DNA of 64,000 nucleotides from Physcomitrium patens (Eukaryota > Streptophyta > Bryopsida > Funariales > Funariaceae): contig NC_037253.1 of the NCBI RefSeq assembly GCF_000002425.4, positions 10,468,567-10,532,566 of the forward strand, given 5' to 3'. Below are positions 1-12,868 of this stretch, piece by piece. The notes beneath the pieces are model-generated. The model saw only the letters and a program-made list of their open reading frames with translations, was not told where the DNA came from and ran no database searches. A program made the position numbers and the translations under genes. How positions within the stretch are numbered: position 1 is the first letter of the stretch; each line of letters starts with the position of its first letter.

Positions 1-40
1 AAATACATATTAGACCAATCCAATTATTGATTCCAAAATA

Positions 41-77
<37 letters not shown>
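41..77. repeat. TG/TA microsatellite
   Basis: Five TG units run directly into a long TA dinucleotide tract. The first ~220 bases are otherwise AT-rich DNA in which I see no gene. Confidence 0.9.
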
Positions 78-224
78 CCAAGAAAATACTTAAATATCTA
101 TTATAAATATACTTATATTTTTTCAATCATTCCACTCAAGTCAAATTTATTTAAGTATTTTTATTTTTTAATGCTTAAATATTTTTAAATACTTTCTACA
201 TGAACCTTTAAAATGTCCTATAAT

Positions 225-1815
225 AGAATCTTGGAATCTTACAACTACTTCATTACATCATTGGAATCTATTATAATGAAAGAATTCACAATAAATTATT
301 GACAATAAATTTTAGTAATGATGTGATGAAGAGGAAAAATAAATAAATAAATAAAATTTCAAAGTAAAAATTTAGCACTCTATTTATGTCAAGGTAGCAA
401 TAGCTACTTTAACCAACAAAGTAATCTAAAGACGTCTTCTATGTATCTAAGATGAAGCAAAACCTATTTTGGTGAATAAACTTGTATTAGAAGGCTTTAT
501 GGTTTATTTTAGCGGGAATGGATGTTTAATAAAAATATCAGATAGAAATATAGTTATTGCAAGTTCTAATAAAGGAAATTTGTATTATATCAATTACAAA
601 AAAGTCAATAGAATAGAAGAAGTTTTGTATATGACATTTTTTCTTTAGTTACTTAAAGAATTTGTATTATATCAATTATACTTAAAGAAGTTTTGTATAT
701 GAAATTTTTTCTTTAGTTATTTATATGTGAAGTATAACAAAATGCTCAAATCTATAGAAAATATAATGCATCTTGGATGTAAAAAATGCACACAAAGAAA
801 AAATCAAATAGTCTCTTTTTTAAGTGGTGTAAAAACATGTAATATTAAGTTGTTGGAGATTATCCATTTTAATATATGTTAACCTATGAAGACTATATGT
901 ATGAGAGAAAAAATATATTTCTTTATTTTTATTGATGATTTTTTAAAACAATCTAGATCCATATTTTTAAAATTAAGAGATAATATTTTAGGATATTTCA
1001 GGATTTTAAAGCATTTATTTAAAAAAATAAAATAAAATAAAATAAAATGAGTCTAAAATTAAGATGTTGTATGTTGGTAATGAAAAGTGAATATATAACT
1101 AAGAAATTTAATTTTTATATTTTTGAATAATAAAAGAATTCCTACACAAACCACAATTCTATATACTTGAGAATAAAATGGTGTTTTTGATAGAATAAAA
1201 TAGTTTTGTTGATTGGATAAATTATATTATTATGGAAATGCTTCATTTTCCAAACTTTAATTATAAATTTTGATGGGAAGCCATTTTTAATATTTTTTAT
1301 ATAAGAAATAAGTATCCAAAAAATATTCTTACATTAATGAAACCAAAATAAGCTTGGAGTGGAAGATAACCTTGTGTTTTATATACAAGGACCTTTAGAT
1401 ACATTGGACATCGAAAGATATTAAATTATATGAAATCCAAACTTGATACAAAAAATACAAAGTGTTTATTCTTGGAGTATTATAAAGGTATCAAGGTATA
1501 TAAACTAATGTATTTGGACATCAAGAAGTTCATCAAAAGTTGTAATATTGAATTTTCATAGCACAAAAGTATTTATGTGTACTTGGAGATATACCCAAAT
1601 AGGAATAAAAATATATTTGTAGATACATCTTCTAAAGAAGTAAAAGAAGAAGATAAAGAAGAAGAATAAAAAATAATGACATCAAATAAAGAACTTAGCA
1701 CTTCTTAAGAGACGGCTTTATCAATTTGGAAGACCAAAAAAGACAAATTATAAGTGAAAGAAGATGTGATATATGAAGATCAACTTTAAATTAAAAGTAG
1801 ATATCTTTAAAGAAA

Positions 1816-1847
<32 letters not shown>

Positions 1848-3540
1848 AAAAAAAAAAAAAACTTCTTTGAAACAACATGGTTTAAGAAGATCAAACTACT
1901 TATTAAAATAAAAAAATAAAAAAATAAAAAAATAAAAACTTCTTAAAATATATATATATATATATAGATAATGAATGATAGAAGAATCACATTTTTTCTC
2001 AAGTATGTGAAGAATATACAAATATTTTTTGTTTTATTGATCTAATAACTTTATATGATGTTATAAAGTTCTAATATGGAATCAAATAGGAGAAGAATAT
2101 AGAAGAAGAGTAGTAATTTTTCACAGACAATAGAATATAAAAATTAACTTATCTTCTAACAAATTAATCTAGCATTGCTTGTAAGTAAGTATTTAGAACC
2201 AAAAAGATATAATGGTTGTAGTGTTGAGGCTTAAGATAAGATTAGTTGCCATTGATTTCAATGAGATTTATGTACTCATTGTAAAATTCACCACCATTAA
2301 AATTATTATAGAAATTAGACTAGTAATCAATTTAATGCATTAAATAGATGTAAAGATATTTGAATGTAAAATTGTATAAAAAGATATATATGAACTAATT
2401 TCAAGGATTTGTATAACAAGACAAAAAATATCCTACGTATTAGTCAAAGAAATCCTTATATAGATTCAAACAATTATCAAAAGCATAGTAATAATGCACT
2501 GATACATTCTTTGTTAATAAAGGCTTTATAAAAAGTGAGATTGATTGTTCCCTCCATGTAATGCAATATAAAGAATTCTACCTTCTTTTAGTCTTTTTGT
2601 GTTGATAATTTAATCATCTTAATTAACAATATAGAAAAGATGGATTTTATGAAGGTCATTTTAGAAAAAGAATATAAAATAAATAATTTAAAAAAGCTAC
2701 ACTATTGCATTGGTGTTTAATTTATAAAAATTATACTAATAATACCATGACAATGATCCTAAACAAATACATGAAAAATGAGCTGAAACAATTTGACATA
2801 AAAGAGTACAAACTAATAATAAAACAGAACTGGATTCTCTAAGGTCTAAAACCTTACCAAATCCATAACAACAAAGATCTCAACACAATATAAGACCAAG
2901 CATACCGAAAAAAGAACTAAAAAAAACTAAATGGAATAGAACATGAAAGTCATGACTAAGTAAAAGAGTATAGAACCAAATAGAAGCAAACAGAACGAAA
3001 TAAGAAAAACAACCAAACTTTACTAAGAGAAAGTGTTTGAAGCCATATTTGACCAAATATCCAAATGGCCTTAGCCAATCCTATTTATATTTTGTTCAAC
3101 TTATCCTAGAACTTTTTAGAATGTCTCAAATAATAGGCCCCACCAACATAATCGCCTTCCTAAAAGATTCTAAAGGTAGGCCCTATTATGATAACCACCC
3201 TAAGCTTTTCTAAAAGGTTCCATGGTGGGTTCTACATGAACCACTATCCTAACCTCAATTCTAGAAACTTCTCAAAAACAACTCCAATTACATCTCTATA
3301 TGTGTAAATAATACAAATATCATATCCAAATAAGAATATTACTTGAGACAAACTTGAAGTTAATGAAGCTTAAGGATGAGGAATTTGTCAAAGTTATAGA
3401 TAAATTTTAAAGTATTTTATATAAGACAATAATATGCTCACTTACATATGTAATAATAGCCATAAGAATGGATCTTGCATATGATGTGAATATTATGAGT
3501 CTAGAGAATTGAAACATATTATTTTTAAATTAATTTTAAA
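225..3540 (+). mobile_element. Decayed Ty1/copia retrotransposon relic
   Basis: No long open frame survives, but frame-hopping translation gives the copia Pol domains in the correct order. A Gag-like tail lies near 225-350. The pre-integrase and integrase zinc-finger region lies at about 515-850, with a short block ending LYYIN and paired cysteines near 785-800. The integrase core (IDDF-type block, then a TPQQNG-like block) lies near 840-1200. Integrase tail blocks such as FLEYYKG lie at 1440-1560. Reverse transcriptase follows at about 2040-2830, including a KKSLYRFKQ block near 2450. An RNase H-side block (SLTYVIIAIRMDLAYDV) lies near 3440-3490, after an inserted LTR at 2831-3341. Many stops and frameshifts show that it is long dead. 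LTRs were not found, so both ends are approximate. Domain order comes from the sequence; the superfamily assignment rests on known copia Pol organisation. Confidence 0.75.
2831..3341 (-). mobile_element. Solo LTR of gypsy family D inside the copia relic
   Basis: This ~510-bp block resembles the LTR-like sequences at 35985-36483 and 49130-49626 in the same orientation. Shared landmarks are the TGG..CT start, a segment rich in GAACtAAAACA-like repeats, the phrase CCTATTTATATTTTGTT, and repeated TTCTAAAAG(G/A)TTC motifs. Copia reverse-transcriptase coding stops just before it and resumes toward RNase H just after it, so the LTR is an insertion. I see no second LTR or internal D sequence here, so it is a solo LTR. 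A target duplication could not be defined. Confidence 0.7.
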
Positions 3541-3786
3541 TATATATATTAAATAATAATAAATATATTTTTATGTTATTTTATATTATTATTTTTAATA
3601 ACTTGGATTATCAAACTTTAATCAAATAAATTTTGAGTAATATAAATTAAAATTGATTTTATTTAGAACATAATATTGAATTTTAATTTTAAAATTCTAT
3701 AATAAGTATTATAATATTTTCTATAAATATATTACAGGAATTTTATAAAATAAATTAATATAATTAAAAGATAAAAAAGTGGTATT

Positions 3787-3822
<36 letters not shown>

Positions 3823-4771
3823 ATGCTTACAAAAAAATGTGCATAAAGATTAGAAATTTTATATTAAAATAAAAAAATCTTTAATTCTTTAAGAAGTTTT
3901 ATTTAGAAATTTTATACAAAAGATATTAGAATAGAGAAAAAAAAAGACATAGAAATTTAGCAAGATGGATTATACCAAAAAGATAAATAAAAGACTAAAA
4001 TTCCAAATTAGATGAAATGGATAAAAAGAAAACAAGAAAATTATTAAAGAAGAAACAAGATTATCTTCAAAAATCTAAAGTAAGACAACCAAGACAAGAT
4101 ATTATATCAAGACTTTATAAAAATAAAAATCTCTTTTTCAAAAACAAATTAAAATGGACTAAAATCAAACAAGTCAACACTTACAAACTAAAATGGTATG
4201 AATGCTAGAAAATTGACCATTTCAAAAGTGTCAAAATATTACATTTAATTTGAATAATCCAACAGATGTCCATCTTTGAAAAACTTGTGAGAGATTTATA
4301 TGACAAGTGTTTTTGATATAAGTCTAATCATCCAAAACAATCTTCTGTAAAACAAATTAAAAAAAATATAAACAAACTCCTAAAAAAAAATTGGTGAACT
4401 TGTGATTAGAATAGAAAGTAGACCTCATGTACTTCTGGTTGTGCAAACAAGTACTTTTGACTTCTGGTTATATAAACCAATAGTCAAAAGATTGTTTGTG
4501 TCCAAGTTACTCTTTTGACTATTGGTTTGTGGTCTATGAGCCATGGTAGTAATGACCTGGAAGATCACCAAGACTAGGAACAGAAGATGCTATCTGTTGT
4601 TAAAGTTAATCCACAATCAAAATTAAATTCTTCCCCATCCAAAACTTAAGTTCTCACCTAAACCTCTATTGTACTCTTGCAAACTCGTAGAAATGCACAC
4701 TAATACTCAAGTCTTTTCTATCTCTCTTCTGAGCAGATGAACCTAATTCTGCATAACCTTCAGTTTGGGTG
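3541..4771. other. AT-rich intergenic spacer
   Basis: Very AT-rich DNA with a long TA tract at 3790-3820. A 63-codon open frame at 4017-4208 is Lys/Asn-rich and has the composition expected of AT-rich noise. The right part is the 3' flank of the minus-strand CBS gene and contains the inverted repeat at 4474-4528. I see no gene. Confidence 0.7.
4474..4528. repeat. Perfect 17-bp inverted repeat with 21-nt loop
   Basis: AAACCAATAGTCAAAAG at 4474-4490 is the exact reverse complement of CTTTTGACTATTGGTTT at 4512-4528. The 21-base spacer gives a stable hairpin on either strand. It lies about 245 bases beyond the stop codon of the minus-strand CBS gene. An imperfect direct repeat (ACTTCTGGTT) occurs twice just to its left. 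It may be a 3' UTR hairpin, a foldback-element remnant or a small-RNA precursor; the sequence does not decide. Confidence 0.85.
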
Positions 4772-7700
4772 CTAAGTGTTGGTACGATGGATATAAAAGA
4801 CCACACTGAGTGCAACTGCCACTGTGCAAACCAAAAATGAAGCATGTAGTGTAGACCAGCCCTTGCTGTTCTTCACTGATGAAGTTCGGTTCGCAGAAAT
4901 AGCCTTCCTGATTCGGATTTCTTCTAGATGAAGTGTCAAAGCCTGAAAACAGGACTTCATTAGATATATCTAAGCAATTCAATGGATATTAGGATCAAGT
5001 GCTACTGACCTCTTAATATCCAGGGACTAAAGTACTCAACAAAAAGCGAGGTTCAAGAAAGTTTTAATTCAAGGCATCGTGTGTTATTCCCAACTTGACG
5101 TGTTTTAAAATGGACTCCAAACTCACCTTCCACCCACTAATGCGAGCAAAATTGACAGCAGCCACGAGATCAGAGTCGGTGGCAAGTAACACTTCATCAC
5201 CTTCATCATCAACATACTGCCATCATACATTTGACAACCATGACCACGAGCTGGTTAAGGAGTGATTCCATTTAAATGAGATAGACATTCAATCCAGAAA
5301 CTTTCTGTGGAAATCAAACATCCAACGTACCATAAGTAGAGGAAGATGAGTTCGATCTATATCATCACCAACACGTTGTACAATCATAGTCATGAGATTT
5401 TTCAAACTCTCAGAACCTGAAATTATGGTGCGAGCTCACATTAGTTCTCAAAAATAGGTGTAACGTTCGACCAAAACCATTGCAGGACCTAAGAACAAAG
5501 CACATACTATCAATCGCAACGTTAAAATATCAATTATATTTCTCAAACCTGTGAGAGAAATAGGTTTCGAAACTTACCACAGTTGAATCGGTAGTGGCCA
5601 ACCTTTCCATTATGAGAATTTACTTTCAATTTGAAAGCGAATGTATTGCCAGGCCCAAAGGTCGGATAGCCACACTTTCTTTCCGAAAAGACATCAGATT
5701 GGCGTTCAGAGGTATCACTGCAATCGATCGCGCACACGTCAATCTGATAAACGTGTGATTGCGCACACGTCAAAAGTGGCACTTGGTTCCATCCATGCAT
5801 CATTAAAATTCAAATGAAAGAATAGCTAAGTAAATTCAATAAATCAAATTGCAAGTCTCACATGTGAGAATCGTCACCCTCTTTAGCTGGTTCTAGAGCT
5901 AAAGCAGAGTCCCAGAACCTCTGTAGCATCGTTGTTGCCATATCCTGACCTCCACTACCAGCACCTCTAGCCTGGCAGCGTTGTCAATAATGTTTTAGAA
6001 GCCAATTATTTCCCACATAGGTCTACTCAATTATGATTTTTTAAAAGCACACATTTTTGCTAAATTGGCAATTAGAGATGCTTTTTGTGCGGTGGATTTT
6101 ACAATGACACAATGCTGTCAGACTTGCTCTGCCAGAAGCATGGAGCCTTCTACATTGGCATAATCGGAAACAAAGAACCAACGAGTGACTACATCACTGA
6201 CGAGGTAATGCAAATGGTAGTTTGATTTTGAACTATAAATTCTGATCATTGAAAGTATATGAGGTACCAGATAACACTTACAGTCGCTACAGCTCCATGT
6301 GTGAGCTGTAAGACATCCAAGCATGTCACCACAAACCCATCTGTACATCATTCTCCAAAGTTTCACACGATTACTATTTCGAATATGACTGCTTACTGCG
6401 AAAGCCAAGTATTCCTAATTTGTCAATTGATAAAAAATAGAAGCAGTCTGAAGATCAAAGATGTCATGGAAATTCGGAAAGACAAACTAATCATGCACAA
6501 CTTTTCACCCGCAATTTGCACTTTCGAATGCAGAAAAGGGGAGCCCAATGTCTACCATGATCTGTAACTGGAAGATGGAGGAATTTGCCATCATGCATGA
6601 TATGAAGCGCATCCACAAGGGTGGTATCAAAACCAGCACACTCAGGATTGGGTGTCATGACCTGCATAGGTCCTTCAATTCAAAATTATGACAGCTGCCA
6701 GGATCACGAACAAGCATATGATTGCACTAGTAAAATTAAAAAGAACTTTCTCATTTTCAAGGCCTTCGCCTTTCCATTCAAATCGGTACCCATAGAAAGC
6801 ACAGTGGATGTTAGCACATCGGACCTTATCCAAAGTGGTCGTCTCAGGATGTAAGCCTTGAGCAACAACTCTCATCAAGACATCCTTTGAGCTGAAGAAA
6901 ACTATCCATATATTACCATATTTGATTATATGTTCAACAGTGACTTGGAACATAATAGAACGAAGAATACATCAAAATAACCATCAAATTAAACATCAAA
7001 AGAAAAAAACAAAACAAAAATAGGTAAAATAAAGTAAAATAACAATATCTTATTTAAAAGCAGTGGCTTATCATTGAGAACAATGTTAAATGATCAAGAG
7101 CTCCAGAAACCCTTACGTGAGGATTCCAATCGGTTTGCTGCAGGACGAAGTGATAATCACTGAATTCATCTGCTGCTCTTTCATTTTCTTTGATGCAACC
7201 GTGACTGTTTCAGATGGTGAACACGTAGGCACACTGCCAAAATAGCACATATCCTAATAGTGAGTCCCAAGATTAAAAAACCGCACCAAATTATTTTTCT
7301 GTCTCCATTAACCAACTATTGATATGAAAATTTTAGTATATCCAACTCCCCTGAAACTTACCTCGCCACTTCAGCAATCAAGGATCGTAGAGTTGGTCTT
7401 AACATTCGATCACGCAAATTCTGAATAAAATTTGATTCATCTGTATAAATCAAATAGTTAATTTTCCCAGTGCGCAAGAATAAAGAAACAAGCCTGTGAA
7501 ATCATCTGCTTTTTTTATTGAAATGAAAGTAAAACATACTATGACTACAAGATCGAGATCCTGACGAAGACTAATTAATGCGATCACCAATGCCTTTGCT
7601 TTATAAGCTCGTCCTCTGTGTGATTGAGGTAATTCTAATACGTTGAGGGTTCTTGAATATTAGTGGTGTTTACGTATACCCTTCAAACAGACAAGAACCT

Positions 7701-8280
7701 CATACGACTAGTCCAGCCATGAAACTAGTGGGTGATCCTGTGAGGTTAAATGCAGTCTGTTAGGTTCAATATATATATATATATATATGAGATTTGCAAA
7801 TTACACAGAACCTCAGCAAAGTAACCTAGGTTGTCTGAGCGCTCATTTTACAGCATCCTTTAGCCGAGCACTAACGGGATCTAAGAATCCGAAATTAGCC
7901 AGTTTATGCAGTTGTCACATGACATCCCAAGTATATAAAAATGAAAGGGGGGGGGGACAAATTCCGCGCTCACCTGAACCCTTAACACTCCACTCACGCT
8001 CAACAGATTCCACAGCAGCTGCGAGAGCATTGCCCTTCTCAGCAGCCCGCTCTATGCGAGCAATAACATCGTACAGACACTTCGTTATGTCTAACAGTGC
8101 AACAACCTCCCCATGCTCCACCACAGGCAAGTGCCTAAATCTTCCTGTAAAAACTCAACAATTACCTTCAACGAAGCTTGTGTGACCGAATCCACTTTTT
8201 AAAAAGATAATAATTCTAATCTATAAAAGCACAAATTATTGGCTGAAAGTTGAGGCAATAAATCACAAAAAAGAAAAAAG

Positions 8281-8311
<31 letters not shown>

Positions 8312-10447
8312 AGAAGAAGGGTGTGGAACATTGCGACCAAACCTGCACAACAAGATCGAAATCACAAAATGAAAATTGCAAGACGTGTAAACCTAACTGG
8401 AAAATGTTGAAGAAGAAACTTTTTCACCTTGCACCATCTTCTGTAGAGCTTCGACAGCTAGAGTGTCGCCCATTACAAAAGTAGGATTCCTTGTCATCAC
8501 TTTTGATACAGATGTCTCTTCCGGCTTCAATCCTTCTGCAATGATTCTAATCGCCACATCCTGCAACTCAAATTTGAATATCCCGTATAAAATATGTATC
8601 TAACTTTGATTCTTAGATAAGGTTCATAGAAATTACGCATATGCACTCTTAACAAGAAAAATGCCGCAGGGCAATCATTGCACACGTGGAATGCAAGAGG
8701 GATTGCAGCGACAAACCACTTGGTTATTTCACAGAATTGCAAGATGTAAAAGCACCTTCGCATGAAGATATATTCTCTACAATTAGATGTTTAAGATCAC
8801 TATTAATCATGCAAACTATGTCTACATTTATAGAAACCAAATATTTACTAAACAGGAGCTTAAGATTTTACCTTATCCGTGATGATACCACAAAGAAGCG
8901 CATTAGAATCAGTAAGCAAGGCTGCGTCCACCCGTCGAGTGGCCATACGACGACAGGCATCCGCCACAGTGGTGCCATCAGGAATGGTGAGAGCCTTTGA
9001 CAGCCTCAATCGTTTGACAGTGCGCTCCCCTGAAACTCTGAAGTAATACGAGAGACGCCAGAAGGACTTGCCGTGAGGCACACGAAGTGATCTTTCTCAT
9101 AGTTATAACCCTCCACAAACATCCAAAGTTCAAGATAAAAGATAGAGCGTTGAACTTCGAGATATCAACAGTTCACAAGTCAAGTCCCATACCTAGCTAT
9201 AAGCTACAAGTAACTTGAACTGCCTCTAGAAATGGACCAGAAATCTTTGGTGAATGTGAAGCAGACATAGATTACAGTTTGAAATTTGCGCATAGCTTGA
9301 AAATTTGCACAGGCAAGATTATCAGCCGAGTCAAACCAGAAAAATCATCATGAATTCAGTCTTTGCTTCAATAATCATACACTGATAAAGAGTTTACATT
9401 TGACTGATACAAACCAAGGCACTATTGTGAACTCTAAAGACTTTACTTTATTGCCCAAACAACCCAGAAAAAATTCCCTAAAAAGTTAATGAGTGTAGCA
9501 AAAGTTTAAGACTGGCTTTGATAGCATGACACTCCAGTTCAGATGCCTTCGGTCGATGAATACGCCAACCACGATGAGTAAAACAAGCAGTCATTTTATC
9601 AAACCAAACGCAGCAGGATGCCATGATTCAATCTTTCTCATAAATAAATTCCATACAGAGTCGCAGACAGGATACTGACTCAGAAAGCCATATCATACTG
9701 ATCCTATCGATCTAAATATCTGAATTACTTTACAAACCATCTACAGAAGAGAGCAGATAATCATCAACTCAAAAAAATTATAATCATATGTCAATAAACA
9801 GCTCAAATTGCACATACTTCAACTTCAGAATTCACAGTTGGCAAATTCACATACTTGTATATAATTTCCATGTTAATTATTCAGTCTGTCGGTGACGCTT
9901 TGCACGGTAGATCTCAACCAAGTGGTAAAGACATATACACTACACCAGACGGAACGGAAAATAACAATTTCGCATTTCGAAAAAGAGATAACGAACGTCC
10001 AGAAACACACGAAACTACCACGGAACCAACTAAAAAATACAAGAGACAAGATACAATAACTACGATGCACGACCTGGAATCGTGGTGGATGGAAGAGCCG
10101 ATAGTGAACACTAACTACAAAATTTTCTTTCCGTTGCACTAACTCGCAAACCGAAGATTCTTGAAAACTTAACCAGAGCCTGCTAAAAAAACGGATTCTC
10201 CTCTGAGTTTCTACTGCAATGAACAAATCTCAAACGTTTACAAAATAGTAGAGCTTGAAATATCATACACTGATCTGGACCGACAGCGAGGAATCACTGT
10301 GCCGTTGCCTTGAGAAAGTTTCTTCAGGAGGAGATCACCGGACGGGACAGTTGCAGAAACCGAGCGAGCATAGCTTCGAGACGAAATTGAGCGCTTAGCT
10401 AAATCTATGGCTCCCACCCTCCCTTCCGAGCCAGTCCCGCTACTCAT
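4772..10447 (-). CDS. CBSCBSPB: CBS- and PB1-domain protein, copy 1 (14 exons, 557 aa)
   Basis: Plant CBSCBSPB-type protein: four CBS motifs (two adenosine-binding Bateman modules in characterised relatives), a PB1 interaction domain and a C-terminal membrane anchor. Its cellular role is not established. Coding exons in transcript order are 10269-10447, 8872-9037, 8428-8560, 7974-8144, 7362-7440, 7117-7233, 6825-6891, 6556-6661, 6282-6340, 5862-5971, 5578-5717, 5331-5416, 5127-5216 and 4772-4942. They sum to 1674 nt, and every intron is GT-AG with consistent phase. CBS1/2 cover roughly residues 65-190, CBS3/4 235-360 and PB1 about 410-500 (acidic stretch YVDDEGDEVLLATDSDL). A hydrophobic helix precedes the last seven residues. 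An upstream in-frame ATG exists at 10522; 10447 was chosen because MSSGTGSEG aligns with MSTTGSQGG of the paralogue at 17317. Exons 10, 11 and 14 are shorter than in that paralogue and more diverged. Confidence 0.92.
7947..7956. repeat. Ten-base G run next to a splice donor
   Basis: A run of ten G on the plus strand is C10 in the transcript of the minus-strand CBS gene. It starts 17 bases after the exon 4 donor. It is probably a simple homopolymer and prone to sequencing length error. Confidence 0.85.
8267..8308. repeat. A-rich tract ending in A28, within intron 3 of CBS copy 1
   Basis: A-rich DNA ends in 28 consecutive A (8281-8308), which is poly-U in the gene's transcript. It lies well upstream of the exon 4 acceptor, so it need not be the branch-proximal pyrimidine tract. 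Its length is likely variable. Confidence 0.9.
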
Positions 10448-11275
10448 TGTATTGTGCCCAGGGTTCAACCTTCCTCCTACCCTGGCTACAAATTCTGTTC
10501 TACATTTTCTACATCCATGCAACCTCCACCTGCAGCTCCTCCCTCCTCCTCCTGCTCCCGCTCACGACACACAGCACGAAATTAACTGCCAAAGAACCTG
10601 TTCTTGATCAAAGAACCTCAAACAACAACTGAAATTCTTCGACGTTGTCTTCTTAAACGCTCTCCACATCCGAAATCCTACGTCGAATCTGACATAGAAC
10701 GAGATCGATGACAAACCAAGGAGAGTAAAGCTACACAACTTCCTACACCAAACCGGCTGTCAACCGGTAGCTACCTTAACTGCCACCAGGGATAGGAGCC
10801 CAATTCCAGCACCGTTATCGGCTCCAAATGACTCGATTGAAAGAAGACATTTGAGCATTAGTGAAGAATGGATTTATAAACCTTTTGCATTAGTTATCAA
10901 ATTAAAAACCAGTGAAATTTTATTTTAAATAATTTACAAATTACAAGAACTATGAAGTAAAGAATCTGAATTTGTGAAATAAAAATCAACTATCATAATA
11001 ATATGATTTTGTAACAAAACATAATTTTATAATAATTTTAATTTTTAATAAAAAAATATTCTATTATTTTATGATTAAAATTTCTAATATTGATGATAAA
11101 AAATATTGATTGATTTTGATTTTTCTAAAAAAATATATTTTATTAGATTATGTGGAGGTATTCATTAAACTTGTTTGTAATTCAATACCTATATTTGTGG
11201 ATAAATTTTTCTTCAAAACTTTATAATTATTTGATGCATAATAAATACTTATAAAATCACTAAATACTTGTAATT
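10448..11275. other. 5' flank of CBS copy 1 and AT-rich spacer
   Basis: The first ~400 bases are moderately GC and should contain the 5' UTR and promoter of the minus-strand CBS gene. An upstream ATG in frame with that gene lies at 10522. I could not identify a convincing TATA box. From about 10870 the composition drops to AT-rich repeat-type DNA. Short overlapping open frames here are not supported as genes. Confidence 0.5.
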
Positions 11276-11506
11276 TGTTACAAACATTAATATTGATATT
11301 AATAATTAGGAAGATAAAAAGAGATATGTAGAAATATGCAAAAATATGTTAATTTGATAATATCTTAATGAAAAGCTTTAAAGACTTGGATTTGAGTTTA
11401 CAAGTATTTATAGGTGATTGATAGGTTGAAAACTTGACTAACAATTTGGCCATGTATTCCACATGTTGAGAATTTGCCTTGTAAGTTAAACATATGTCTT
11501 ACAAGT

Positions 11507-12047
11507 TGTCACAGATATACATATGTATTCTAATAAGTACCTAAATAATTAGGTAGAAGTAGGTAAAAGTAGATAAAAGTAGGTTAATTTCATAATATCT
11601 TCTAGAAAAGCTTCCTAGAAGCTTCATAGATACTGATTTGACTTTACATATATTTGTAATTGATTAATAGGTTAGAAACATGGTCAACAAGTTAAACACA
11701 TGCTGATAGCTTATAGAAAAAAAGTTAACTATGTGGCGCACATATAGAAAACTTGCTTTGCAAGTTAAAATATGTATCTTACGAAGTCAATACGTTTTAG
11801 AGGTCCTATAGAACATTGCTATGTAGCTCCTAGTTAAGAATATATATGGAGGCAAAAGTGAAGCCTTCTTAATTCTTGTCAATGCCTTTCTAGTTCTACA
11901 TCTTATTTCAAGACTTTTTAGTCTTCTTGTTTTTGGCAATAGCCATTCTAGTACAATATTATATTATCTTTGAGTGACTTTTTAGTTTTTTTCAGTGACA
12001 CAAGAACATATTGAGGATTTCTTTCTTTAAAATTCTTGTCCTTGATA
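11507..12047 (+). mobile_element. Solo family-B LTR with 5-bp target duplication
   Basis: The 541-bp block starts TGTCAC and ends TTGATA, where element B ends TTGACA. It follows the B LTR through TAGGTAGAAGTA, GCTTCCTAGAAGCTTC, CCTATAGAACATTGC, AGTTAAGAATATATATGGAGGCA and GGCAATAGCCATTC. The flanking 5-mers are identical: CAAGT at 11502-11506 and at 12048-12052. Removing the block and one CAAGT restores continuous homology of the outer LTR, which shows a genuine retroviral-type insertion followed by LTR-LTR recombination. Confidence 0.75.
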
Positions 12048-12140
12048 CAAGTTGGACACATGTCATATGATCTATAGAACAATGCAACTTAGCTCTTTAG
12101 TTAGGTTGTACCTGTAGAGGCATAAATGAAGTCTTTCACG

Positions 12141-12686
12141 TTTTTTCAACAACATGAATCTCAAAAGTCTAAAAGATTAATATATTCTTGTGTCACTTGA
12201 GAAGATTAGAAAATCATTCAAAGATCGTATGATATTAAACTATAATGGCTATTGCCAAAGACAAGAAGACTAAAAAGTCTTCAAACAAAATTAAGGATTA
12301 GAAAGGTGTTGATAAGAATGAAAAAGACTTCACTCTTGCCTCCATATATATTATTTGACTAGAAATTAAGTGTTGACATTCTATAAGACCTTTGACATGT
12401 TTCCAACTTATAAGATATGTGTCTTAACTTATAAGACAAGTTTTCTATATGTACACCACATAATTAGCTTGTACCACAAGCTACCAACATATGCAATATG
12501 TGCCTTAGTTATTGGCCAAGTTTTTAACCTATCAATCAACTACAAATACATGTAAAGTCAAAATTGCATCTATAAAGCTTTTAGAAAGTTTTTTTGCAAG
12601 ATATTTCAAACTTATCTACGTTAATCTATTTCTACTTATTCATATTATTTAGGTAGTTATTGGAATATATATGCATGTCTGTGACA
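12141..12686 (-). mobile_element. Antisense solo family-B LTR
   Basis: Reverse-complement homology to the same LTR family: GGCTATTGCCAAAGACAAGAAG, interrupted landmarks of the TTCTTGTGTCACTTGAG tail, CTCTTGCCTCCATATATA and the terminal GTGACA at 12681-12686. It sits inside the third segment of the outer LTR. The left edge is approximate, and no clean target duplication could be defined. Confidence 0.65.
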
Positions 12687-12868
12687 CATTCTTGTCAATA
12701 TCATTCTTACTTCTAGTCTAATTTCAAGAATCTATAGTCTTCTTATCTTTGCCAATGGTCATTCCAATTTTTCTTTGAATATATATCTTTTGTATTTGTT
12801 TTTGTCATTTTTTTTTAATATACATCTTATTATGTTTATTTATTTTTATCAAGTTTTCATTCTTAACA

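Larger units (their letters stand above)
11276..12868 (+). mobile_element. Old family-B-type LTR broken by two further LTRs
   Basis: Sequence related to the LTRs of element B (53298-53849) is present in three pieces: 11276-11506, about 12048-12140 and about 12687-12868. The pieces line up in order with one LTR of roughly 500 bases once two later insertions (11507-12047 and 12141-12686) are set aside. Landmarks include ATGTTAATTT..ATAATATCTT, a GCCATGT..CACATGTTG segment, GAGGCAtAAaTGAAGTCTT and the tail TTGCCAATGGTCATTCCAATTTT. No internal retrotransposon coding sequence is present, so it is a solo or truncated LTR. Confidence 0.65.

Noticed and set aside
4017..4208. 63-codon Lys-rich open frame
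   Set aside because: Composition follows the surrounding AT-rich DNA, with no domain, no splice partners and no neighbouring gene signals.
10238..10522. Starting CBS copy 1 at the upstream ATG 10522
   Set aside because: The extra 25 residues have no counterpart in the paralogue, while the start at 10447 aligns with the start of copy 2.
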